A stretch of DNA of 64,000 bases from a virus. Position numbers and translations under genes: made by a program. The notes beneath the pieces were generated by a model. The model was not told the DNA's origin, made no database searches, and saw only the letters and a program-made list of their open reading frames with translations. The stretch is taken from positions 1 to 64,000 of IMG/VR virus record IMGVR_UViG_3300025383_000001. One strand, 5' to 3'. Positions 42,047 through 51,021 of this stretch are shown here, in pieces (position 1 is the stretch's first letter; every line of letters starts with the position of its first letter).

Positions 42047-42955
42047 TTAGGCTCCTGGGGAACCGAACATACCGAGCGGATCAGACCAGCCGAAGCTGTA
42101 ACGCTCACGTGACTTGTAACGTACGTTACCGGTGTCAAAGTCGCCGTCCATGCTGTTCTGTAAAGGAACACGAACGAAGTGCTTCATACCGTTTGGAACG
42201 TCAGTAGTCAAGAACCAAGCATTGGTGTCGGTCAAGAAGTGGTTAATTGCATAACCTTCTGGGATTGAACCGTTGTTTTTCAATGCGTTGATATCGTTGT
42301 CGTTAGTACCAACACGCAATTCAGTTTCGAGCAAGCGAGTTGCAACGAACTGGAGAGCAGGAGGAACAACTAACTTCTTAGGCTTAGCAGCGATCAACAG
42401 ACCACGCTCATCAGTCCAAGCAGCGATTTGAATAACAGCAGCTTCCAAAGAAGTTTCGTTCAAATCTGCAGCAACTGCAGGAGTGTTACTGTTAGTACCG
42501 CCAGATACCAATGGGTGAGCTGTAGAGAACAATGGAACGCCATCACCACCGTTGTAACCAGTTGTGAAGCCGTTGTTCAATACTGAAGCAGCTTTAACTT
42601 GCTTGGTATAAGCCATAGCACGAGCTAGTGCTTTAGTGTAACGAGCAGACAAAGAGTCATACAAGTTATCTTCGATCGCTTCTTCTGTCAAGCTAAAGCC
42701 AAGAGCGATAGTTTGATGGTTGTAGCGAGCTGTCCATGCTTCTTGCGCATTATCATACGCAATTGCGGAGCCTTCGTTTTTAACTGGGGCAGCGCTGAAA
42801 CCAGACAATTTGGTTTCTTCTTCAAAAGAACGCTCAGAAGTCTCTGTTTCATAAACTTCTTTATGTTCTTCACCATAGCGAGCATACTCTAATCCGAACA
42901 AAGCGTTCAGACCAGGCAAGAGCTCTTTTAGTAGTTGGGCACGAGAAATAGCCAT
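42047..42955 (-). CDS. major capsid protein
   Basis: A 302-residue protein. AISRAQLLKELLPGLNALFG, then YDNAQEAWTARYNHQTIALG, GFSLTEEAIEDNLYDSLSAR and PLFSTAHPLVSGG form the signature of Mu gpT-like/HK97-fold major head proteins. The C-terminal VRYKSRERYSFGWSDPLGMF is also typical. It is preceded by a strong ribosome binding site (AGGAGC) and followed by a strong terminator. The upstream genes encode a 208-residue capsid-associated protein and a scaffold. Confidence 0.9.
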   Translation of the reverse strand: MAISRAQLLKELLPGLNALFGLEYARYGEEHKEVYETETSERSFEEETKLSGFSAAPVKNEGSAIAYDNAQEAWTARYNHQTIALGFSLTEEAIEDNLYDSLSARYTKALARAMAYTKQVKAASVLNNGFTTGYNGGDGVPLFSTAHPLVSGGTNSNTPAVAADLNETSLEAAVIQIAAWTDERGLLIAAKPKKLVVPPALQFVATRLLETELRVGTNDNDINALKNNGSIPEGYAINHFLTDTNAWFLTTDVPNGMKHFVRVPLQNSMDGDFDTGNVRYKSRERYSFGWSDPLGMFGSPGA

Positions 42956-42967
42956 TTAATTAGCTCC

Positions 42968-43594
42968 TTAGACGTAGTTTTGTGCCGCAGTAGCGAGCAT
43001 CTGTGGGTTGTTCAACTTCACGATAACTTCTGTGAAGGCGTTTGTACCGGTAGCGGTTTCAGGAACAACAGCGATGCACTTAACTGGCCATGCAGCAGCG
43101 TTACCTGTACCTGTTACTGGAGCAACAACTGACAGAGCAGAGTCGCCTGTAGTAGTAGAACCTGCAGATTGCAAAATAGACAAGTTAGTACCAACAACAG
43201 AAGCGTTAGCGGTAGTAATTGTTGTGTTTGCACTGTAAGTAACAGCTACTTTAAATGCAGCCATAGGGTCGCTAACAACATAAGCAATAGCAGAAGTCGC
43301 AGCAGCATTACCTGGGTAGTACTGAGCTTGAACTGTTTGGTTCTGTGTATTAACGTACTGAACACCAATGAATACGCCGTAAGTCAAGTTAGCAGTATTG
43401 TCAGTAGTAGAGTCTACGGTTACGTTTGATTTGATGATATTGCCACCTTTGACCATAACGATGTCACCGTTGTAAATCGCAGTATTGTATGTACTAGCGA
43501 TTGGCAGTTGCTGAGTTGCGCCAGCATATGGCATGAAATCAGCACGGTTAACAGGTACTAGGCCGTAGGGAGCAGAAACGGTTGGATAAGCCAT
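42968..43594 (-). CDS. capsid-associated (decoration-like) protein
   Basis: A 208-residue protein. AYPTVSAPYGLVPVNRADFM then LPIASTYNTAIYNGDIVMVK and TYGVFIGVQYVN, AAFKVAVTYSANTTITTANA form a beta-rich, low-charge chain seen immediately upstream of gpT-like capsid genes in phages I have seen annotated. It is probably a head structural protein; it has no protease motif. A good ribosome binding site (TAGGAG) precedes it. Confidence 0.65.
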   Translation of the reverse strand: MAYPTVSAPYGLVPVNRADFMPYAGATQQLPIASTYNTAIYNGDIVMVKGGNIIKSNVTVDSTTDNTANLTYGVFIGVQYVNTQNQTVQAQYYPGNAAATSAIAYVVSDPMAAFKVAVTYSANTTITTANASVVGTNLSILQSAGSTTTGDSALSVVAPVTGTGNAAAWPVKCIAVVPETATGTNAFTEVIVKLNNPQMLATAAQNYV

Positions 43595-43613
43595 TTAATT
43601 CTCCTAAGATTAA

Positions 43614-44063
43614 TTATTTACCTTTGCCAAAAGTAACTTCCGAACGACCTTCTTTAAAGATGGGCATACGGGCGTCGCTTTGGCGCATTAAATTGTTATC
43701 TACAGCGTCCGTCTGGGCTTGTGTTTGATTAGCATAATAGTCACTACGCTGTTGCACAAACTCTTCTGGGGTTTTGCAGAGTAACAATCCGCCGATCTCA
43801 ATGTTGTCTTTAAAACGACTTTGAGGGTCGACTAGCATTTGAAACTTGGGTTGTTCCTCAATCCGGACCGCTTCCCAACCTTCTCTGAGTTTGGCAGAAA
43901 GATTACGGGGGTCTGCTTGTCCAAGTGATGAGACACGAATCCAACGATACGCATATCCTGCCTGTCTATCTGGCTCAGGCAAGAGCTCAGGGGGTGCCCA
44001 ATGCTGTGGGCGCTCTACTGTGTTACGAGTATCTAATTCACGGGTCAATCTGTTTTCAGCCAT
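43614..44063 (-). CDS. head-region structural protein
   Basis: A 149-residue protein starting at the ATG at 44063 after TTGGAGGCTTCAA; a start at 44096 would lie in the scaffold gene. RPQHWAPPELLPEPDRQAGY, YRWIRVSSLGQADPRNLSAK and GGLLLCKTPEEFVQQRSDYY make a pattern I recognise between scaffold and capsid genes of environmental phages but cannot name. It overlaps the scaffold stop. Function unknown. Confidence 0.65.
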   Translation of the reverse strand: MAENRLTRELDTRNTVERPQHWAPPELLPEPDRQAGYAYRWIRVSSLGQADPRNLSAKLREGWEAVRIEEQPKFQMLVDPQSRFKDNIEIGGLLLCKTPEEFVQQRSDYYANQTQAQTDAVDNNLMRQSDARMPIFKEGRSEVTFGKGK

Positions 44064-45039
44064 TTGAAGCCTCCAATTTTTGTTGTTCACGGGCATACAC
44101 TTCGGGGGTTAACCCTAATTTTTTGATTAGAGCCATTTGTGACGTTTTCAAACGTACCTGTTTGGAGGACGTTGATCTTGTCGCCGGAGCTACAACCGTA
44201 CTAGGCTTTGCTTTTGCAGGCGCTGTTTGGGGCTCCTTCTCTGGCTCAGCTTGACTACCTTCCAGGGTTTCAAAGTACTCTGGGAACTTTTTGCGCATTG
44301 TTTTGTCAATGTGCTTGAAATATTGGTCAGTACCGATAACGTTTGTACCATACTCATCAATAAGTTCTTCATGTATTCCAACAGCAAAATTAGACATGGC
44401 TTTTTTAGCGCCATACCAAGGATTTTGGTCCAACCATTGTTGTGTTTTAGGATCAACTTTGGGTTGCTGTTGTGCTACCTGAGGGATTTGTACCTCATTT
44501 TCTTCTGATTGTAAAGAAATATTTGGCTTAAATCGTTTTACGTCTTCTAATTTAATCTGTGCTTTAGTCAATTCAGTCTGCGCTTCAGCTACTTTTTCAG
44601 CGTCTCCAGACTCAATTGCTTCTTTATAAACACGTTTTGCCTCAGAAACAGCCGCTTTGGCAGCGCTCTTATATGAGTCAGTAAGTTCTTTTGACCCTTT
44701 ATCGAGCACTTCTTTTAGGCGTTTATTCTCCTCAACGATCTTTTGGGCTAGGGCAATAGCTTCTTGACGCTCACGATTAGCTTCATCAGCACGGCGACGC
44801 TCGTCGTTCCAGACCTTTTTGTACTGCTTTAGGCGTTCTTTCTGTGCTTTTGCATCGTCGATCTCTTCATCGTCATCAGCTTCTAGCTTTTTAACGATTT
44901 CTTCAGGCATGGGTTTTTGGCCCCTGTCTTCTGGTGGAGTATCGTCTTCAATAATGATCTCAAAATCATTATCTTTTGCGTCTGCTTTTGCAGGTATTTC
45001 GTCTGGAAATTTAAATTCTTCTTTTTCAAATTCAGCCAT
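44056..45039 (-). CDS. scaffolding protein
   Basis: A 327-residue acidic, highly charged protein with a long coiled coil (about residues 60-170, KQYKKVWNDERRRADEANRE and on), Ala/Pro linkers, and a basic C terminus (KQVRLKTSQMALIKKLGLTP). The C-terminal helix-turn is typical of the capsid-binding end of scaffolds. Its place just before the capsid genes and the absence of a protease domain support this. Confidence 0.75.
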   Translation of the reverse strand: MAEFEKEEFKFPDEIPAKADAKDNDFEIIIEDDTPPEDRGQKPMPEEIVKKLEADDDEEIDDAKAQKERLKQYKKVWNDERRRADEANRERQEAIALAQKIVEENKRLKEVLDKGSKELTDSYKSAAKAAVSEAKRVYKEAIESGDAEKVAEAQTELTKAQIKLEDVKRFKPNISLQSEENEVQIPQVAQQQPKVDPKTQQWLDQNPWYGAKKAMSNFAVGIHEELIDEYGTNVIGTDQYFKHIDKTMRKKFPEYFETLEGSQAEPEKEPQTAPAKAKPSTVVAPATRSTSSKQVRLKTSQMALIKKLGLTPEVYAREQQKLEASNG

Positions 45040-45050
45040 TTGGGGCCTCC

Positions 45051-45509
45051 TTAAATGAATTTACGAGAGATGCCACGTGGGTCTTGGACCACTGCTTCTA
45101 CCGTATCATCGTTAATAACTCGGAACTCTTTGCCGTGAATAACGACACGAGTACCAGCGTTTGGACGAACTAAAACAAAGTCTCCTGGTTGGCACCAAGC
45201 ACCACTTGGGAAACGCTTTTCGTCTTTGTAACAGTCTGGGCCTAATGCAACTACAAACAAAACTGTAGTAAGCAACTCGTCCTTTCTGATTAATTCGTCA
45301 GGCTTAATTAAGCCACCTTCAAACTCTTTGTCTACATCAGGTACTGCACAAAGAATTCTATAGCCAGATGGGAGCGGAAGTTGGCGACCTCTGTCCTCAA
45401 TTGCTATTTCTTCTTCTTTTGGTTTGATGGAAGGCATTGGGTTGCCTAACGCATCGGTAATGATAAAGCCTTGATTATCGGGGTTTGAGCCGACAAGGAT
45501 TTCACTCAT
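45051..45509 (-). CDS. GroES-like co-chaperonin
   Basis: A 152-residue protein; start 45509 after GGAGAACTCAG. The region from PSGYRILCAVPDVDKEFEGG through VVALGPDC, PGDFVLVRPNAGTRVVIHGK and FRVINDDTVEAVV follows the chaperonin-10 fold, with GGLIKPDELIRKDELLTT at the mobile loop. Phage GroES-like proteins (such as T4 gp31) replace host GroES for folding of large capsid subunits. The first 45 residues are an extension (NPDNQGFIITDALGNPMPSI) not found in GroES. Located between portal and scaffold genes. Confidence 0.78.
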   Translation of the reverse strand: MSEILVGSNPDNQGFIITDALGNPMPSIKPKEEEIAIEDRGRQLPLPSGYRILCAVPDVDKEFEGGLIKPDELIRKDELLTTVLFVVALGPDCYKDEKRFPSGAWCQPGDFVLVRPNAGTRVVIHGKEFRVINDDTVEAVVQDPRGISRKFI

Positions 45510-45696
45510 CTGAGTTCTCCATTCTATGGTTAAGGTCACTTATTTCCAACTGCGCAGACAGCAGACCTTTTATCTGTCCACACATAAACTGGTACTCGGC
45601 ATAGTCTTTGGCTACACCTGCACCTAAACTCTCTTCCAGATGTTTGATCTGTTCACCTAGCTTTTTGTGTAGGTGTTCGAGGTATTTATCAATCAT
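45502..45696 (-). CDS. small helical protein
   Basis: A 64-residue protein, two predicted helices (KYLEHLHKKLGEQIKHLEES and YAEYQFMCGQIKGLLSAQLE), ending RMENSDE. It resembles short helical proteins that commonly follow portal genes in this kind of phage. It overlaps the portal stop by four bases and the GroES start by eight. Function unknown. Confidence 0.65.
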   Translation of the reverse strand: MIDKYLEHLHKKLGEQIKHLEESLGAGVAKDYAEYQFMCGQIKGLLSAQLEISDLNHRMENSDE

Positions 45697-48191
45697 TCTT
45701 CAGTTTTCTCCGTTGGCGCTTTTTTCTCTTGTGCACGCATTTGGTCTTTAGTTTTGGCTATATCGACCCCAATACGAACCCCTTCCATATGCTGTTTAGC
45801 ATGTAGATTCATCTTGTCTGCTTTTGATTTAGCGCCAATTTGCATGCCAGCAATTTCTTTTTGTGCTGCAATACGCATCTTCTCAATCTCAATTTGGTCC
45901 GCTTTAGCCGCTGCATCCGCCTGCATTTTGGCTTTCTTGATCGCAACATCTTGTGCTTTGATCTGCAATTCTTGCTGTTGCATTTGGATAATTGGGTCTT
46001 GTTGCGCTTGTTGGGCTTGCTTAGCGGCCATCTCTTGTGTATCACGCTGCAGAATAATTTGTGATGCTTGCGCAGCCATTTGAGAAATGCGTACTTCAAT
46101 CTCAGGAGGAATACCAACTTGGCTATTCTCGTCTTCTTGGTCTGGATGGAACGGTAAATCAACGCCCATAGCTGTTTCCATTTGCTTGCGATACTCATAA
46201 GCAATATGCTCATTAATATGTGCTTGCATAGCAGCTTGCATTTGCTGTGCGTTAGGGTTTTGCCCAACTAACTGCATGATCTTAGGGTCTTGCATAGCAG
46301 ACATATGTACTTGGATATGAGCCTGATGGTCTTGATACAAGAAAGCCTTGACTGGTTTTAACATGAGAATGTTTTGGTTCTCAGTAATTGGGTCTTGTGG
46401 CTTCATGTCTTCTGGCAGCGCTACTAACTGATTAGCGTTCTTAATGCCAAGCACATCTAACATCTGACGATGCAACTTAGGTAAGTTGTAGATTTGTGGT
46501 GCGCCTTGAGCTAGCTGCAATACAGCTTGGTATTGCGTAATCTTCTGTGCCATTGTTGCGGCATTTGGATCACTAACTGGAATAACATCAACGTTATCGT
46601 AGTCAGAACGTTTAGCATTTGGGCGGCCTTCTACTGGCTCGTAGGTATAGGAATCTGGAGTGTAATCACGAATGATGTCCCGAAGTAACCGAAGCTCCTC
46701 TTTAAATGAGTAGTGGATGCGGGCTTGTACAGCGGACATTACTTTTAATGTACGCTCCAGAATTGCTAGTGTTGTTCCAACAGGCGCCTGTGCGCTCATG
46801 TCAGATATCTGTAAGTCGGCAGCCGAAGCGAAGCGGCGGCCTTCCTCAATAATCTTATCCATTAGAGCAGCCAATGTTTGGCTTGGCTCTTTGTATGGCA
46901 ATGGCAAGAAGTTGTCACGCATTGTACCGGCAGGTACGTCTACGTCTCTCCACTCACCTGGGGCTATCGGTGTGTCGTCACCCTTGACTCGCATGCCACG
47001 GGCCTTAAAGCCACCTGGCAGATTTGCAAGTGACCCTGCATCAACAAGTTGGCGAAGTATGGAAGTGCCAGATTTAGCAAAAGCGCCGATAAGATGGATG
47101 AGACCAAAACAGTAGAAACCAAAACCGGGAATATACCCGTAGTGAACAAAGTGCGAACGTTTCTTCTTGTGCTCATCTTCTGGCCTCCAGTTACGGCGGA
47201 TAGCTAAAACTTTGCTAGTCGCTTTTTCTATGGTCACGATGTATGGCAATGCAATTCCTGTCGGCTTGCCTTTATCATCAACATCTTCATACCCAGGCAG
47301 ATCTAAATCAACCTGCATTTCAAGAATCTTATAGCGGTCATCGACGGTAGCCCTAAAGCCCATCTTCTCAGCAATCTTCTTCTCTACTTCGTCAAATGTA
47401 TCTACTGGCTCGCCAAGGTCAACATCTAGCCAGAATCCTGCATACATTAGTTTCTTAACTTCATTCTCTGTCTTGCGCATCACGTGGGTAACACGTGGGC
47501 TAGACTCTAAATTAGATGCGCCATATGGCACAACCAAATCTTCTGCTGGCACAAACAGGGATACCTGACGGCCAATACTTGGGTCGTAATACACTTTCTT
47601 AAATGCGTTACCAGATAAACCCAAGCCCCATAACATGCGCTCATGCTCAGGGCGGAACTCTTTCATCTTCTCAGTTAATTGGTAGTTCATGTCATCAGCG
47701 ACACGCTCAGCAGCATCTTTCTTGTCCTGAGTTTCTTTACCAATAATTACTGTTTTAACTGGACCGGCTGCTGGGAACGTCTCCATAATAGTCTCAGCCT
47801 GGAAACGAACTAAGGTCTCAGACAATAGTGGGTGATACACACCACATGCGCCTTCCCAAGGTTCAGTACGCTCTTCGATCTGCATACCCAATAACTGTAG
47901 ACCGTCAACATAAGTCTGCATCCAGTCTTTGCGTGAGCTGACGTCTTCGTCAAAGTCACCAATCAAATCATTAGCTAACTCTGACAGCTCACTGTCTGAC
48001 ATGTACTCGGCTAGGTTATCGTCAAAGCCCTCTTCGTCTTCTTCGCCCTTTTCCATCTTCATGATCGGTTGGCCATCAACGCCAATCTCAACAGACTCTG
48101 GGTCCTCGATGGTGATATCTAACTCATGCTCTTCTTGAGCAGCATCGTCCATACCTGAAGGGGCTGCGTATAAACCTTTTTCAATTGCCAT
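45693..48191 (-). CDS. portal protein (P22-like)
   Basis: An 832-residue protein. KDWMQTYVDGLQLLGMQIEE, the DDMNYQLTEKMKEFRPEHER helix and GNAFKKVYYDPSIGRQVSLF then VPAEDLVVPYGASNLESSPR are portal stem/clip features. The C-terminal 170 residues are Gln/Ala-rich coiled coil (QQAQQDPIIQMQQQELQIKA), like the barrel helix of P22-type portals. It follows the large terminase gene. It would form the dodecameric DNA channel. Confidence 0.87.
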   Translation of the reverse strand: MAIEKGLYAAPSGMDDAAQEEHELDITIEDPESVEIGVDGQPIMKMEKGEEDEEGFDDNLAEYMSDSELSELANDLIGDFDEDVSSRKDWMQTYVDGLQLLGMQIEERTEPWEGACGVYHPLLSETLVRFQAETIMETFPAAGPVKTVIIGKETQDKKDAAERVADDMNYQLTEKMKEFRPEHERMLWGLGLSGNAFKKVYYDPSIGRQVSLFVPAEDLVVPYGASNLESSPRVTHVMRKTENEVKKLMYAGFWLDVDLGEPVDTFDEVEKKIAEKMGFRATVDDRYKILEMQVDLDLPGYEDVDDKGKPTGIALPYIVTIEKATSKVLAIRRNWRPEDEHKKKRSHFVHYGYIPGFGFYCFGLIHLIGAFAKSGTSILRQLVDAGSLANLPGGFKARGMRVKGDDTPIAPGEWRDVDVPAGTMRDNFLPLPYKEPSQTLAALMDKIIEEGRRFASAADLQISDMSAQAPVGTTLAILERTLKVMSAVQARIHYSFKEELRLLRDIIRDYTPDSYTYEPVEGRPNAKRSDYDNVDVIPVSDPNAATMAQKITQYQAVLQLAQGAPQIYNLPKLHRQMLDVLGIKNANQLVALPEDMKPQDPITENQNILMLKPVKAFLYQDHQAHIQVHMSAMQDPKIMQLVGQNPNAQQMQAAMQAHINEHIAYEYRKQMETAMGVDLPFHPDQEDENSQVGIPPEIEVRISQMAAQASQIILQRDTQEMAAKQAQQAQQDPIIQMQQQELQIKAQDVAIKKAKMQADAAAKADQIEIEKMRIAAQKEIAGMQIGAKSKADKMNLHAKQHMEGVRIGVDIAKTKDQMRAQEKKAPTEKTEE

Positions 48192-48199
48192 AATTTACC

Positions 48200-49759
48200 T
48201 TACACGTTGTAGTAGCCCTTACCTCGGCTACTTCTAAATCCTCGAACCTCGTCTTCTTCATCAGAATCGAGTTGAATAAAACCACCTCGTCTAAATCGCA
48301 ATAACGCCTGGCTCATTGAGTCAACTAAGTCATCGTGCTCACCTGATGGGAAACTTGCCACTTCTTCCACCAATTCTTCTGCCCAATGAGTATTAGGTAC
48401 CCATACTCTACCACTAGCAAATATATCTGCTACTGCATTTAGCCTCGCAATTTTATCATTACCTTTGCTCGGAACATACTCCTGAACGGGTATTCCCATA
48501 GCTCGTAACTCAAAAACCAGAGGAGCACCCGATGCTTTTGCTTCAACAATCAAGCAATCTGGCTGCCACTCTTTATAGTCATCATACGCCTTTTGTTTTA
48601 ATTCTGGAAACTCCATGCGTTGCTTGAACGAATTTAGCAAAATAATGTTAGGTACAGACAAGCCACGGGAGTTCTCCTGATAGAACACACCCCATGTCGT
48701 GCAAGCGCAATAGTCGGACCGCTGGGTTTTTAGGAAGGCCGTATCCCAAGACTGGATAGTAAACTCACAAAACGGTGGGTCATCATGCTCCCATATTTGC
48801 CACCACTCACGCTTAATAATCGCCGATACATCTGATGTCGGCTGCTGCATATACTGAGCCATCCACTTGCCATTAGGCAATTCAGTACGCAGTGCTTCTA
48901 ATTCAGTTAGCTTCCAGAACTGTGGCCATAGCGGGCCACCATCGGGCAAAATTGCAGGAAATTCAATGACTTCCCACTGCTCACCGCTTCTGTTTTGTGC
49001 TGCTTTGACTACTTGCCCGGTCAAATCTTTCTTTGACCAGCGTGTCATAACTATAATAATTGCGCCACCTGGCTGTAGACGCTGACGTGGACCAGAGGTG
49101 TACCACTCGTATGTCTTATCGTAAATCTCAGGGTTGTTCTCGCTTAGGGCTGCTTCTTGTTCTGAGTGGGGGTCGTCAATAATGAGGATATCTGCGCCCT
49201 TACCCGTAACTGCGCCTCCCACACCGATAGCAAAATAGTCTCCCCCTTGGTTAGTTGCCCAGCGCCCAGCAGCTTTAGAGTCAGCCTGTAGTCCAACTCC
49301 TGGGAAGATAGACTTATAAACGTCGGAATCCACAAGATTACGGACTTTACGTCCAAAACCCACCGCCAACTCCGCCGTATGAGACGTCTGAATGACTTTC
49401 TTCTTAGGGAATTTTCCAAGGAACCAAGCAGGTAACAAGTAAGAAGCAAATTCAGACTTAGTATGCCGAGGAGGCATATTAATAATAAGTCGTTTAATCT
49501 GTCCATTTGCTACCCTTTCAAATGCGTCTGCCATTTCGTTGTGATGTGCGCCATCAATGAAGTCAGGCCACACCCTATGGACAAAATCCATGAATTTTTC
49601 CTGACAATTCTCCTTTTGTACTGCGTCTACTGTCGTATCTAGTTGATCTTTAAGGCTTCTTAGCTGCGCATCAGTCAAAGAATCAATATTATCTAGTAAA
49701 TATTGTAGTTCTTGTTGTCCCAATTTGGGACTGTCGGCCTTACTCGTCTGTTTCTGCAT
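48200..49759 (-). CDS. terminase large subunit
   Basis: A 519-residue protein. RLIINMPPRHTKSEFASYLL carries the Walker A-like site (MPPRHTKSE), DILIIDDPHSEQEA the Walker B, and IIVMTRWSKKDLTG the coupling motif. The C-terminal RNase H-like nuclease has QSWDTAF, CLIVEAKASG and GEHDDLVDSMSQAL. This is the order of gp17-type packaging motors. It overlaps the small terminase gene by 20 bases. Confidence 0.93.
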   Translation of the reverse strand: MQKQTSKADSPKLGQQELQYLLDNIDSLTDAQLRSLKDQLDTTVDAVQKENCQEKFMDFVHRVWPDFIDGAHHNEMADAFERVANGQIKRLIINMPPRHTKSEFASYLLPAWFLGKFPKKKVIQTSHTAELAVGFGRKVRNLVDSDVYKSIFPGVGLQADSKAAGRWATNQGGDYFAIGVGGAVTGKGADILIIDDPHSEQEAALSENNPEIYDKTYEWYTSGPRQRLQPGGAIIIVMTRWSKKDLTGQVVKAAQNRSGEQWEVIEFPAILPDGGPLWPQFWKLTELEALRTELPNGKWMAQYMQQPTSDVSAIIKREWWQIWEHDDPPFCEFTIQSWDTAFLKTQRSDYCACTTWGVFYQENSRGLSVPNIILLNSFKQRMEFPELKQKAYDDYKEWQPDCLIVEAKASGAPLVFELRAMGIPVQEYVPSKGNDKIARLNAVADIFASGRVWVPNTHWAEELVEEVASFPSGEHDDLVDSMSQALLRFRRGGFIQLDSDEEDEVRGFRSSRGKGYYNV

Positions 49760-50357
49760 CTTTTATCTCTACTGCTTCCACGTCTGTGACGTGTTTTAGC
49801 TGATCTAAACGAGATTCAGTCTTGGTTTTTGCGTTAATTGTGGTCGCCTGCATCAATTGTGTGATGCGTTCTTTAATAGCGGCCTTTAATTCATCAGAAG
49901 TTTGGTGTGTAATTGTGATTTCTGAGCGTTCTGTGAACAAATCTGACGCTTTTCCGAGTAATTCGAGCGCTTTTAGTGCTGTTTTGTTATCTTCGTCCTG
50001 ACTAATCTCCATTAGTCGGTTCATTACAATCGTGCGAACCTGTATTTTGTCCGCAACAATTTGTTTTTCATACTCAGATATGTAACCACCTAGCTTATAT
50101 GCTACGCCTGGATTAGTTAGAGCGTTCTCCGTGCTGTCCGCTTTCTTTGCTGTCTCTTTAACAGCGCCCATTTTTTCAAACATCTGCTTAGCAGCTTCGT
50201 CTTCTTCGGGTGTATAGGACATGTCTGCGCCGAGCTCAGCTAAAAGCAGTGCAGTATTGCCAGCGACTTTTGCACGCTGCTCAAATGTCTGGCCTTTTTC
50301 TGGGTAGGCTAGATCGGGTACGGGTTTGTCGAGGTTTGGCTCGATTGGTATTTGCAT
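49740..50357 (-). CDS. terminase small subunit-like protein
   Basis: A 205-residue protein, start at 50357. Helical, with RAKVAGNTALLLAELGADMS, an AYKLGGYISEYEKQIVADKI, then ALKALELLGKASDLFTERSE and ITQLMQATTINAKTKTESR. Its position just before the large subunit, its length and the LELLGKASDLFTERSE(I) end, typical of small terminases, support the call; the DNA-binding N terminus is not classic. It is the second gene of the late operon. Confidence 0.7.
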   Translation of the reverse strand: MQIPIEPNLDKPVPDLAYPEKGQTFEQRAKVAGNTALLLAELGADMSYTPEEDEAAKQMFEKMGAVKETAKKADSTENALTNPGVAYKLGGYISEYEKQIVADKIQVRTIVMNRLMEISQDEDNKTALKALELLGKASDLFTERSEITITHQTSDELKAAIKERITQLMQATTINAKTKTESRLDQLKHVTDVEAVEIKDAETDE

Positions 50358-50467
50358 AGACCTGGTTTGGTAGGTTATATGCTGCCGACTATACCACAAA
50401 ATGAAAATGGGGTACTACTAGAACCAATGTATGTGAAGCATTAAGAAACCTAGTTTCCCCCACCAAG

Positions 50468-50590
50468 TTATTTTACTTTGAAAAACTCTTTAATACTAGA
50501 TAGCACTGACTGAACCCAGAACTCATTGATCTGCTGGTAATGCTTAGCCATCTGCTCTACTTTTTTGTATTGCTCTTCAAATGAAAACAT
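50468..50590 (-). CDS. 40-residue phasin-like helical protein
   Basis: ATG at 50590 follows TTAAGGAGAAAATT, a strong ribosome binding site. The product, MFSFEEQYKKVEQMAKHYQQ then INEFWVQSVLSSIKEFFKVK, is one amphipathic helix pair with the FW-x-x-V-x-S-x-x-x-F pattern of phasins. If it is expressed it is the first gene of the late minus-strand unit. Function unknown. The spacing of 110 bases to the terminase gene is otherwise empty. Confidence 0.55.
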   Translation of the reverse strand: MFSFEEQYKKVEQMAKHYQQINEFWVQSVLSSIKEFFKVK

Positions 50591-51021
50591 AATTTTCTCC
50601 TTAAGTTTTGCTGCAATGCAGCATAAAAGAATTCTATCACAAAAATATTATTGGGGGTATGGCACCAAATAAAAAAGGTATGGGGGGTGTTTTCTAGGAT
50701 TAAATTAACAACATGTTGTCAGGAGATTAAGGCCCCCCTATGCACAAGAATAGATTGGGGTTAGTTGGTACTTATTGCCGGTTTTTAAATTTACATAATC
50801 TATTGTGCACATTATTGTGTATAGGTGTTGCCAGGGTCCTCTTTACCCTATCTTGGGGGCTGGGGGTAGGTAGGGTTCATATAACCAGCATTTAAAGCCC
50901 CTGGGAGCAGGTTTTATTAGACAGATAGTTTACTGCTGGGATTTGTCCTGGTGTATAATGTACTTACCAGGTAGCAAGGTGTTACCTGGATTTAACCTAA
51001 CCTTAAATGGGAGATTGTAAA
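50591..51021. promoter_or_regulatory. divergent control region
   Basis: About 430 bases without a gene, between the late minus and early plus operons. It holds a perfect hairpin TGCTGC-AAT-GCAGCA (50609-50623), direct GGTATGG copies near 50656 and 50690, a perfect 12 bp palindrome ACAACATGTTGT (50708-50719), a G-run stretch (50855-50875, runs of 5, 5, 2 and 3 G) and a plus-strand promoter (next entry). It is the natural site for early-to-late switching. Confidence 0.6.
50930..50989 (+). promoter_or_regulatory. promoter with leader hairpin
   Basis: TATAAT at 50954-50959 has a weak -35 (TTACTG, 50930-50935, 18 base spacer). The leader then forms CCAGGTA-(9 nt)-TACCTGG (50967-50989), a 7 bp hairpin before the gene at 51022. 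The hairpin may be an operator or an RNA control element. Confidence 0.6.

Noticed and set aside
45689-46083. Plus-strand Cys/Ser-rich frames opposite the portal gene
   Set aside because: They mirror the Gln/Ala-rich portal C terminus; no start signal and improbable composition.
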